Assembly (NCBI GenBank): GCA_016783345.1
Contig: JADHWT010000032.1
Span: 1 to 12,134, forward strand
Source: Candidatus Omnitrophota bacterium
GTDB lineage: Bacteria; NPL-UPA2; BS750m-G34
Direction of reading: 5' to 3'
Length of the DNA: 12,134 nucleotides
Below, in pieces: positions 1-5,620 of the stretch. The translations under genes and the position numbers were made by a program. Under the pieces are notes generated by a model, which worked only from the letters and a program-made list of their open reading frames with translations, did not search any database and had not been told where the DNA came from. Position 1 is the stretch's first letter. Each line of letters starts with the position of its first letter.

Positions 1-2
1 AA

Positions 3-464
3 AAGGAATTTTTAAAAGAGATAGAAATAAATCCGGAAGAGATCAAGGCCTATATTGCCCTGGAAGAACTTTACGCGAGGCAGGGTCTGGTTAAAGTAAT
101 AGAGAAACTTCGAGCGAGGCGGCTGCGGATAATAACGGCTACAATTCATAAAAAGGATATTGGCGATGGCAATCTAAGGGTATTTCCTGTGGTTTTAAAC
201 GGCGGCGCAGTGACTGTTGAGATAGTGGCGAGGGGAACTCATGCGCAGGGTTTCTGGCCCAGGATGGAGGTGTGGTTAAGCAAAGGCGGAAGGCTTGTAA
301 GAGGGGGAGATAGATGGGTTAAGTCCGATACCTGGAAGAGCTATTATTTCCATTTTAATGCGTTACCAGGGGAAGAAAAACTTATTGTCCATTTCGTCAA
401 TGATTTTTTTGGCGGCCATGACAATGACCGCAATCTTTATATAAAACAGATAAATTTAAAATGA
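3..464 (+). CDS. TPR protein with C-terminal carbohydrate-binding-like domain (5' partial)
   Basis: The reading frame is open from the left edge of the window (frame beginning at base 3) to a stop at 462-464, giving the last 153 residues of a longer protein; the true start lies outside. The first ~28 visible residues (KEFLKEIEINPEEIKAYIAL and on to ELYARQG) look like the end of a TPR repeat. From about residue 70 to the end there is a beta-rich module with the pattern MEVWL...W...YYFHF...VHFVNDFF...DRNLYIKQI, which resembles the calcium-dependent xylan-binding CBM36/CBM60 type, where the ND and DRNLY residues shape the ligand/calcium site. A cell-surface or secreted glycan-binding role is inference. 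The stop overlaps the start of the next gene by 4 nt (ATGA), so the two are probably co-translated. The domain call is by eye. Confidence 0.75.
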   Translation, partial: KEFLKEIEINPEEIKAYIALEELYARQGLVKVIEKLRARRLRIITATIHKKDIGDGNLRVFPVVLNGGAVTVEIVARGTHAQGFWPRMEVWLSKGGRLVRGGDRWVKSDTWKSYYFHFNALPGEEKLIVHFVNDFFGGHDNDRNLYIKQINLK

Positions 465-1336
465 AATTTTCTTTTCGTATTATTTTGATTCTGTCTCTTA
501 TTAATCTCCTTGTCTGGGGAGTTTTTTTATGGCCGCGGACCCCGACCATAGTAGTTACGTTTTTTGATGTCGGGCAGGGGGACAGCGCATTTATAACATT
601 CCCACAGGGAGGGAATATGCTTATTGACGGAGGTCCTGGAGGAGAATACAACAGAGGGGAAAGGGTAATCCTTCCATATCTGCGCAAGAAAGGCATACGA
701 CGGATAGATGCAGTTGCCCTGACACATCCCCACGCTGACCACCTTGGAGGACTTATCCCGGTAATGGAGAAGATGAAGATAGGTATTGTAATTGATTCAG
801 GGGCTCCGCATACGAGTTTTTTATACAGGCAGTTTCTGGAACTCGTAGATAAAAAGGATATCCCGTTTTATATTGCCCATGAAGGAGATGAGGTCACAGG
901 TTTCAAGGATATAAAGATTTTGATTTTGAATCCGCCTTTAAAACCTTTTACAGGCACAGATAGTGACCTTAACAACAATTCCTTGGTTATGAAGATTATT
1001 TTTAATCAGGTAGATTTTCTTTTCTGTGCCGATATACAATTAGAAGCTGAGGAAAAATTGACAGGCTATGGCACTTTGCTCGCCTCTAAAATCATAAAGG
1101 TCCCGCATCACGGGAGCTCTACCAGTATCTATGACCAATTTCTTAACCTCGTAAGTCCGCAAGAGGGGATTATAAGCTGCGGATATAAGAACCAATACAA
1201 ATACCCTCATTCCAGGACACTTAAGGCATATAAAAAATTAAATACCAAAATTTACCGCACTGACAGAACGGGAGCGATTATAGTAACATCTGATGGAAAA
1301 AGTTATAGGATGTTGACAAAAGATATGTTGATGTGA
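461..1336 (+). CDS. ComEC-type metallo-beta-lactamase domain protein, membrane-anchored or secreted
   Basis: This 291-aa protein has an N-terminal hydrophobic segment (residues ~5-24, uncleaved anchor or signal peptide) followed by a single metallo-beta-lactamase fold. Visible motifs are DVGQGDS (36-42), the metal-binding HPHADH (89-94), NNNSLVMKI (171-179), the metal-ligand Asp in FCADI (191), VPHHGS (214-219) and YPHSRT (248-253). This motif order matches the C-terminal domain of ComEC/Rec2 DNA-uptake proteins, but the large ComEC membrane channel domain and the N-terminal OB-like domain are absent, so it is an orphan ComEC-like hydrolase. Members of this group are proposed or shown to be nucleases or phosphodiesterases; the substrate here is unknown. 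The ATG overlaps the upstream stop by 4 nt with no clear Shine-Dalgarno, implying translational coupling. Confidence 0.88.
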   Translation: MKFSFRIILILSLINLLVWGVFLWPRTPTIVVTFFDVGQGDSAFITFPQGGNMLIDGGPGGEYNRGERVILPYLRKKGIRRIDAVALTHPHADHLGGLIPVMEKMKIGIVIDSGAPHTSFLYRQFLELVDKKDIPFYIAHEGDEVTGFKDIKILILNPPLKPFTGTDSDLNNNSLVMKIIFNQVDFLFCADIQLEAEEKLTGYGTLLASKIIKVPHHGSSTSIYDQFLNLVSPQEGIISCGYKNQYKYPHSRTLKAYKKLNTKIYRTDRTGAIIVTSDGKSYRMLTKDMLM

Positions 1337-1342
1337 TACAGT
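1313..1342 (+). promoter_or_regulatory. Possible sigma70-type promoter inside the end of the MBL gene
   Basis: TTGACA at 1313-1318 is a perfect -35 hexamer. An 18-bp spacer leads to TACAGT at 1337-1342, preceded by TG one base upstream (extended -10 pattern). Transcription would begin near 1349 and produce a leader of about 170 nt before the 31-codon gene at 1519. The -10 match is only 4 of 6, so this is tentative. Confidence 0.35.
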
Positions 1343-1357
1343 AAAAGGAGTTATGGT

Positions 1358-1447
1358 ATGGAATTTCAAAAGAAAATTCCAACCACTATGTTATGTGCCA
1401 CCCTTAGAGATTGCTCGTCATTTTGGGAAGGCAATCTCAAGGACTGA
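1358..1447 (+). CDS. Possible 29-codon leader peptide
   Basis: An ATG at 1358 follows AAAGGAG (1344-1350) at a suitable distance (7 nt) and opens a 29-codon frame (MEFQKKIPTT...EGNLKD) ending in TGA at 1445-1447, just 2 nt before a strong hairpin. The peptide has no recognisable family. A second ATG at 1353 opens an overlapping 60-codon frame (to 1535) that looks non-coding and overlaps the real downstream gene. The short frame could be a regulatory leader peptide or chance; the same bases form two hairpins, which fits a non-coding leader equally well. Confidence 0.25.
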   Translation: MEFQKKIPTTMLCATLRDCSSFWEGNLKD

Positions 1448-1475
1448 GTCCCGGGAATTCTCCGAATTCCTCGGG
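1359..1475 (+). promoter_or_regulatory. Structured leader with three consecutive hairpins upstream of the 31-aa protein gene
   Basis: The 182-nt gap between the MBL gene and the 31-codon gene holds three inverted repeats. Hairpin 1: TGGAATTT (1359-1366) pairs with AAATTCCA (1374-1381), 7-nt loop. Hairpin 2: GAGATTGC (1407-1414) pairs with GCAATCTC (1431-1438), 16-nt loop. Hairpin 3: CCCGGGAATTC (1450-1460), loop TCC, pairs with GAATTCCtCGGG (1464-1475) with one bulged T. Hairpins 1 and 3 share the GGAATT/AATTCC core, so arms can swap partners (1360-1365 with 1465-1470; 1375-1380 with 1454-1459). No U-tract follows hairpin 3, so it is not an intrinsic terminator. It could be an autoregulatory ribosomal-protein leader or a copy of a palindromic repeat; I do not recognise a known riboswitch class. 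Confidence 0.55.
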
Positions 1476-1518
1476 GGAGGCGATTTGCTTGTAAGCTGTT
1501 TGAGAGGAGGTGAACAGT

Positions 1519-1614
1519 ATGCCGTGCGGACGTAAAAGAAAAAAGGCCAAGATGTCCAAGCATAAAAGAAAAAAGAGACTGCGCAGAGATAGACATAAGA
1601 AAAAAGGAAGATAA
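1519..1614 (+). CDS. Very short, highly basic ribosomal-type protein (mS38/bS22-like, AURKAIP1/COX24 family)
   Basis: A 31-codon gene, ATG 1519 to TAA 1612-1614, begins MPCGRKRKKAKMSKHKRKKR and ends LRRDRHKKKGR. About two thirds of the residues are Lys, Arg or His. The pattern KRKK-x-KM-x-KHKRKKRLR-x-x-RHKKK matches the short basic proteins of the AURKAIP1/COX24 (mS38 C-terminal) family, whose relatives include bS22 of actinobacteria and similar ~30-residue proteins of Bacteroidetes; mS38 and bS22 bind small-subunit rRNA. A textbook Shine-Dalgarno AGGAGGTG (1505-1512) sits 6 nt before the ATG, much stronger than most in this operon, as expected for an abundant ribosomal protein. It follows the three-hairpin leader and ends 2 nt before the BamD-like gene. 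The family call is from memory of the consensus; precise naming is uncertain. Confidence 0.82.
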   Translation: MPCGRKRKKAKMSKHKRKKRLRRDRHKKKGR

Positions 1615-1616
1615 TT

Positions 1617-2564
1617 TTGAAGAAAATTTTTATTATACTAGTCTTTTCTCTGTTTGCATTTTTTGTGAGCGAGGCAGGGGCTTTTTGGATATGGACACCT
1701 GAGAGCGGAAAATGGATTAATCCAAAATATTCCATTAAAGATACGCCCAAGGAACAGTATGAATGGGGTATGAGATTACTGGACCTGGGAGAATACAATC
1801 AGGCCATTAAAAAATTTAAACACCTTATCAAGAAGTTCCCTGAGAGTCCTTATGCCGCCAGGAGCCAGTGTGCCATTGGTCTGGCCTATGAAAAGAAGGG
1901 TAAGATCGGAAAGGCAATAGAGGAGTATCATAAGGTATCTGAGAGCTATCCTTACAGCAGCGAGGAGGTTGCAAAGGTAATTGAGGCTGAATACCGCCTT
2001 GGGAATCTTTTGCTAAATCGTGAAGGCGGTGATACCTGGCAGAAGATAGCTACCTTTGAAGGAAATTACGAACGGGCTGCCCTGGTCTTTGAGCAGGCCA
2101 TAAAGATATCTCCTTTTAATAAAAGGGCCCCGGAGATGCAGTATAAAAGCGGAGATGCCTATTTTAAGGCCAAAAAATACGAAGAGGCAATAACCGAATA
2201 TAATAAGGTCCTGGAGACCTATGCCGACAGCGAATGGGTAGATGAGGCTGTTTTTAAATTAGGGTTTACAGCTGAGACACAGGGTCTTGGTACTCTATAC
2301 GACCAAGTAAAGACTGAAGAGGCTATTACATGGTATTCGAGATATCTTAAAGAGTATCCGGAAGGAGAGAAGGCCGGTGAAGCTAAGGAGAGGATGGGCA
2401 ATCTCCTGGATAGAAAGTTCCAGAAGATTTATGAGACAGGTGAATATTACGAAAAAGAAGGAGAAAAGGAATCAGCGCTTATCTATTACCGCCGCATCTT
2501 GAAGGATTTTCCAGGAAGCACCTGTGCAGAGAAGGCAAGGAAAAAGATAAAAGCGCTTAAATAA
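1617..2564 (+). CDS. Secreted TPR protein, BamD-like outer-membrane assembly factor
   Basis: This 315-aa protein starts at TTG 1617, 6 nt after GGAAG (1606-1610) and 2 nt after the previous stop; the TTG start is supported because it gives an intact signal peptide (MKKIFIILVFSLFAFFVSEAGA, cleavage near residue 22). The mature part has tandem TPRs: EYNQAIKKFKHLIKKFPES, KIGKAIEEYHKVSESYP, YERAALVFEQAIKISP, KYEEAITEYNKVLETYADS, EEAITWYSRYLKEYPEG and a final ESALIYYRRILKDFPGS. The pattern of repeats ending in (F/Y)P-x-S/G is typical of BamD/YfiO and CpoB-like periplasmic TPR proteins. BamD helps insert beta-barrel proteins into the outer membrane. Unlike E. coli BamD there is no lipobox Cys, and at 315 aa it is longer (E. 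coli ~245). The adjacent lptE supports an envelope-assembly role. A generic periplasmic TPR adaptor is the alternative. Confidence 0.75.
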   Translation: MKKIFIILVFSLFAFFVSEAGAFWIWTPESGKWINPKYSIKDTPKEQYEWGMRLLDLGEYNQAIKKFKHLIKKFPESPYAARSQCAIGLAYEKKGKIGKAIEEYHKVSESYPYSSEEVAKVIEAEYRLGNLLLNREGGDTWQKIATFEGNYERAALVFEQAIKISPFNKRAPEMQYKSGDAYFKAKKYEEAITEYNKVLETYADSEWVDEAVFKLGFTAETQGLGTLYDQVKTEEAITWYSRYLKEYPEGEKAGEAKERMGNLLDRKFQKIYETGEYYEKEGEKESALIYYRRILKDFPGSTCAEKARKKIKALK

Positions 2565-2565
2565 A

Positions 2566-3069
2566 ATGTATAGGCATTCAGTAGTTAAATTGTTTGTTAT
2601 AGGCGTGATGGTGTGTCTTGCCGGCTGCGGCTATACCACATCTGCCTTACGGGGCGGAAAGATTCAAAGGATGTATGTATCTACATTTTTGAATAAGACC
2701 TATGAACAAGGTCTTGACCGCGTGGTTACAGATGCCGTGATAGATGAATTCATTTTTAAAGGCGGGGTAAAGGTTGTAGAAGAGGAAAGGGCAGAGGTAG
2801 AACTTAGCGGCGTAGTTAATGAATACGTTTTAAAACCGTTGAGTTATAACCGCGAAAATCAGGCTGAGGAATACAGGCTCAGGGTCACTGTTGACATCTC
2901 CATTAAGGACCGCGCAACCTCGGCTATTATCTGGGAGGCAAAGGGTTTGAGCGGTGAATGGACATTTTTACTGAGCGGCCCATTAGCTGTAACCGAGGAA
3001 GAGGCAAAAGACAAGGCTATAAAATATCTGGCCAGGGAAGCAGCCCAGCGCGCCTTAGAAATGTGGTAA
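2566..3069 (+). CDS. lptE: LPS-assembly lipoprotein LptE
   Basis: A 167-aa lipoprotein. The N-terminus ends in LAGC with the acylated Cys at residue 21, followed by GYTTSALRGGKIQRMYVSTF, the characteristic LptE opening (CGY...L...i..i.v..f.N.T). The alternating beta pattern (VELSGVVNEY, EEYRLRVTVDISI, IIWEAKGLSGEWTF) and the C-terminal helix with AREAAQRALEMW fit the family, which plugs the LptD barrel and helps place LPS in the outer membrane. The length is close to typical (E. coli ~190). ATG lies 1 nt after the previous stop with no Shine-Dalgarno, so expression probably depends on coupling. Its stop overlaps the holA start by 1 nt; an lptE-holA pair is a classic conserved neighbourhood. 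It would be lipidated through the same pathway as Lnt, encoded further right. Confidence 0.88.
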   Translation: MYRHSVVKLFVIGVMVCLAGCGYTTSALRGGKIQRMYVSTFLNKTYEQGLDRVVTDAVIDEFIFKGGVKVVEEERAEVELSGVVNEYVLKPLSYNRENQAEEYRLRVTVDISIKDRATSAIIWEAKGLSGEWTFLLSGPLAVTEEEAKDKAIKYLAREAAQRALEMW

Positions 3070-4010
3070 TGCATAAAAAACCCCTTTCCCCTGTGTATCT
3101 TTTTCATGGGGAAGAGGAGTTTTTAAAAGAAGAGGCCCTGAAGAGGTTAGAAGGGATACTTTCTCGTGAGAGGGGAGTAGATGGAAAGGAGCTCTTTGAA
3201 GAAGATGTGAGCCCCTCAGTCTTAAATGAAAGCCTTAAGAGCATGTCTATTCTTGGGGGAGCAAGATTAGTAGTTATTAAAAAGACTAAAAAACTTGATA
3301 AGGAATGTAGAAAGATTTTATTCCAATACATTAAGAATCCTTTATCGCAAAATTTCCTTGTAGTTTTTTTAGATAAAGAAGAGGACAGAAGAAAATGGGA
3401 CGTGTCCTCTCCCGGGACCAAACTCATAGAATTTAAAAAACTCTATGAGGCAGATATTCTCTCCTGGCTTATTACGCGCGCGCGAGATAATAAAAAAACC
3501 ATCTCCATGGACGCAGCAAAGGTCTTTTTAGAGCGGCTGGGGACTGACCTTGCTTTACTCTCTCAGGGACTCGAGAGGGTGATAGATTATATCGGGGCTA
3601 AAACCGTGATAGAGGTAAAAGATATCGAGGAGATACTAAATGACGAAAAAAAAGACGCGGTTTTTGATCTGACAGATGCCTTAGCATCTCAGGATTTGCC
3701 AGCCTGCCTCAATATCTTAAACAAACTTTTTCTTACCCTTACCTCTCCCCAGCAGATTATTGCGCTACTCTCCTGGCAGGTCCGCCGGCTTTATACGTTA
3801 AAGACGGGAGGAGAGGTGAAGATGCCTTTATTTTTTTTAAAGAGGCTCAGTGCGCAGGCTCAAAAATTTAGTCGAGAGAAGTTAGAGGAATGTCTATATG
3901 GCCTTAAAAAGGCAGATAGCGAGATAAAAGAAGGCTTAAAAAATCCGAAGCTTTCGCTGGAATTATTTTTTTTTAGTTTCTTTTTTCAATTGAGCGAGAC
4001 GAAGACCTAA
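3069..4010 (+). CDS. holA: DNA polymerase III delta subunit
   Basis: The protein is 313 aa from ATG 3069, which overlaps the lptE stop (TAATG). The frame is open further upstream to 2958, but that extension runs inside lptE and encodes no family-like sequence, so 3069 is chosen. The start PVYLFHGEEEFLKEEALKRL is the delta-subunit N-terminus (YL..G.e.fL..ea), which lacks an ATP-binding P-loop as expected. Later motifs include SWLITRARDNKKTISMDAAK, LERLGTDLALLSQGLERVIDYIG (conserved L..R.G.Dl..l..EleKl) and DAVFDLTDALASQD. Delta opens the sliding clamp within the clamp-loader complex during replication. The gene ends FFFSFFFQLSETKT and overlaps the oppositely oriented rpsT by 48 bp. Two T homopolymers (T8 at 3831-3838, T9 at 3966-3974) lie in its 3' part. 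Confidence 0.9.
   Translation: MHKKPLSPVYLFHGEEEFLKEEALKRLEGILSRERGVDGKELFEEDVSPSVLNESLKSMSILGGARLVVIKKTKKLDKECRKILFQYIKNPLSQNFLVVFLDKEEDRRKWDVSSPGTKLIEFKKLYEADILSWLITRARDNKKTISMDAAKVFLERLGTDLALLSQGLERVIDYIGAKTVIEVKDIEEILNDEKKDAVFDLTDALASQDLPACLNILNKLFLTLTSPQQIIALLSWQVRRLYTLKTGGEVKMPLFFLKRLSAQAQKFSREKLEECLYGLKKADSEIKEGLKNPKLSLELFFFSFFFQLSETKT
3938..3956 (-). terminator. Weak intrinsic terminator candidate downstream of rpsT
   Basis: On the minus strand, just past the rpsT stop, CGAA-AGC-TTCG (3956-3946) is followed by G, A and then T6 (3943-3938). The stem is only about 4-5 bp, and the site lies inside holA coding sequence, so this is a low-confidence call. Confidence 0.3.
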
Positions 4011-4244
4011 CCTTGAGATATTCCGTTTGACGTTATTTCGATGGAGCGCGCCGCGTTTTGCAGCCTTCTGAAAACTGGATGTTAGTTCCCTGAATAGTTT
4101 TTCAGCATCTTCTATCTTTTTGGCATTGCATGCCTCAAGAAATTTTTTCTTTAACGTATGCAAAAAGCTCTTTACGGCTTTATTGCGGCTATGGCGGAGA
4201 TGGCTTTGTCTGAGTCTCTTCTTAGCTGATATCGAATGTGGCAT
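3963..4244 (-). CDS. rpsT: Small ribosomal subunit protein bS20
   Basis: Minus-strand gene, 93 aa, ATG at 4244-4242 preceded by a strong Shine-Dalgarno (AAGGAGGAA, 4255-4247). The start MPHSISAKKRLRQSHLRHSR, then NKAVKSFLHTLKKKF, SSFQKAAKRGALHRNNVKRN and ISRLGLRLAQL match bS20 (MpnikSAkKR.rqs.krr..N...k; Kg.iHkN.a.R.kSrL). bS20 binds the body of 16S rRNA. Length is normal (~85-95). The gene faces holA: its last 48 bp, encoding the Lys-rich tail KKETKKK, overlap the end of holA tail to tail, where poly-A on one strand becomes Phe-rich coding on the other. It is divergent from uvrC with only 31 bp between the start codons. Confidence 0.95.
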   Translation of the reverse strand: MPHSISAKKRLRQSHLRHSRNKAVKSFLHTLKKKFLEACNAKKIEDAEKLFRELTSSFQKAAKRGALHRNNVKRNISRLGLRLAQLKKETKKK

Positions 4245-4262
4245 AGTTCCTCCTTTCTAATT

Positions 4263-4291
4263 AAAATAACACACGATGGAAAAACTGTCAA
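4263..4291 (-). promoter_or_regulatory. Strong sigma70-type promoter for rpsT
   Basis: On the minus strand TTGACA (4291-4286) is followed by an exact 17-bp spacer and TATTTT (4268-4263). The -35 is perfect and the -10 matches 4 of 6. Transcription would start near 4256, giving a very short leader that still contains the rpsT Shine-Dalgarno. The -35 lies inside the first codons of uvrC, so initiation of the two genes may interfere. Confidence 0.6.
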
Positions 4292-5526
4292 GTGTATTTG
4301 AGAAGTCAAAGAAGTTACCTCCCACCAGCGGGGTGTATCTCTTTAAGGGCAATAGAGATGCGGTTATCTATATCGGGAAAGCTGCCAATCTCCGCAAACG
4401 TGTCTCCAGCTATTTTTCTAAAAAAGATTTAGGCGCCCGGTACGGCATACTAAGGAACATGATAAAGGATATCGATTATATTGTAACTAATTCGGAGATG
4501 GAGGCCCTGGTTTTAGAGAGCAATCTCATTAAGGAGTATCAGCCCCGTTATAATGTCCAGCTCAAGGACGACAAAAAATATCCTTATCTTGAGATTACAA
4601 ACGAGGAATTTCCAAGAATTTTGATTACCCGCAGTCCAGCGCAGCATGGGGTGTATGGGCCGTATACTGACGTGAAAAGTCTCCGCCGCGTAGTCAAGAT
4701 GATTCGCGAAGTTTTTTGCCTGCGCAGTTGTAATTATGATCTTCGTAAGAGGAAACCATCCAGGCCATGTCTCGATTATGACCTCAAGCGCTGCAGTGGA
4801 CCCTGCGCCGGGCATATTAATAAAGAAGATTACAATAAAATGGTGAGACAGGTAAGGCTCTTTTTAGAAGGAAGGAATAAAATATTGAGGATAGAGGTAG
4901 AAAGAGAGATGAAAAAAGCAAGTTTTCATCAGGAATACGAGCATGCCGGAGAGTTACGAGATAGACTCACTGCAATAGAGAGCGTATTGAAAGTAGAGGA
5001 GATATACCATACTATGAAAAAGCTAAAGGCACTGCTTAATTTACCTGCCCTGCCTTACCGTGTAGAGGGGATAGATATCTCACATATCTCCGGTGCTGAG
5101 GCAACCGGTGTAATAACAGTCTTTGAAAACGGGATACCAAAACCCGGTGAGTACCGGCGCTTTCGTATAAAATTTTGCGGCACCCGGGATGACTGCGCTA
5201 TGATAGGTGAAATAGTGGAGAGGCGGTACCGGCGACTGCTTAAGAAAGAGATAATAAAACCGGATTTGATATTGGTCGACGGCGGAAAAGGTCAGGTAGG
5301 GAGCGCTGTTAAGAAACTGAAAGAGTTAGGACTCCCGAATATACCGGTTGCCGGCATAGCCAAGAGGTTTGAACATATATATATTCCGCGGAGTAAGACC
5401 CCTGTTGCGATAGGCCCGGCTCAAAAAGGCCCTGTTTTAAATTTTCTTAAGAGTATCCGTGATGAAGCACACCGTTTTGCGCAAAAATACCATCATCTCC
5501 TCCGTACCAAGAGAGTATTTCAATAG
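4276..5526 (+). CDS. uvrC: Compact UvrC excinuclease subunit lacking the middle region and the C-terminal (HhH)2
   Basis: UvrC makes the 3' and 5' incisions of nucleotide excision repair with UvrA/UvrB. At 416 aa this copy is far shorter than usual (~600). Present in order: GIY-YIG nuclease (GVY 19-21, YIG 32-34, R40, catalytic Glu near 81 in ESNLIKEYQPRYN); the Fe-S cysteines C152, C165, C173, C177; a UVR UvrB-binding motif (~212-239); and the RNase H-like nuclease with D267 (GIDISH), D305/D306, D335 (LVDGGKGQ) and H399 (IRDEAHRFA). The UVR motif is separated from the first catalytic Asp by only 28 residues (about 160 in E. coli), and the protein stops at RTKRVFQ where the helix-hairpin-helix pair normally begins. 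All catalytic residues are retained, so it may be active. No Shine-Dalgarno is visible. TAAAAT (4262-4267) close to the ATG could indicate a nearly leaderless transcript. Confidence 0.92.
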   Translation: MEKLSSVFEKSKKLPPTSGVYLFKGNRDAVIYIGKAANLRKRVSSYFSKKDLGARYGILRNMIKDIDYIVTNSEMEALVLESNLIKEYQPRYNVQLKDDKKYPYLEITNEEFPRILITRSPAQHGVYGPYTDVKSLRRVVKMIREVFCLRSCNYDLRKRKPSRPCLDYDLKRCSGPCAGHINKEDYNKMVRQVRLFLEGRNKILRIEVEREMKKASFHQEYEHAGELRDRLTAIESVLKVEEIYHTMKKLKALLNLPALPYRVEGIDISHISGAEATGVITVFENGIPKPGEYRRFRIKFCGTRDDCAMIGEIVERRYRRLLKKEIIKPDLILVDGGKGQVGSAVKKLKELGLPNIPVAGIAKRFEHIYIPRSKTPVAIGPAQKGPVLNFLKSIRDEAHRFAQKYHHLLRTKRVFQ

Positions 5527-5620
5527 TACGGAAGATTTTAAGAAGGCAAAGTAATGGCGAAATTGGTGGATTTTCAAAAGGAATTATGGTAAAAAAGAAG
5601 TTACTGGATATGGAGAAACA

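Noticed and set aside
1353..1535. 60-codon frame beginning at ATG 1353
   Set aside because: Its sequence looks non-coding, it overlaps the well-supported 31-codon gene by 17 bp in another frame, and it covers three hairpins. The ATG at 1358 fits the Shine-Dalgarno better.
2958..3068. N-terminal extension of holA by 37 codons
   Set aside because: The extension lies entirely inside lptE in another frame and has no delta-subunit character; the start at 3069 gives the canonical N-terminus.
5501..5532. TCCGTAC/GTACGGA inverted repeat at the end of uvrC as a terminator
   Set aside because: The 7-bp stem has an 18-nt loop and only a short AGATTTT after it, too weak to call.
5546..5580. tRNA-Leu-like stretch (AATGGCGAAATTGGTGGA) between uvrC and secA
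   Set aside because: It resembles the D-arm region of a tRNA-Leu, but no acceptor stem, anticodon arm or T-arm can be completed; probably chance or an unrecognisable remnant.
5553..5591. 12-codon frame (MAKLVDFQKELW) upstream of secA as a SecM-like regulator
   Set aside because: Very short, with no signal sequence, no arrest motif and no good Shine-Dalgarno.
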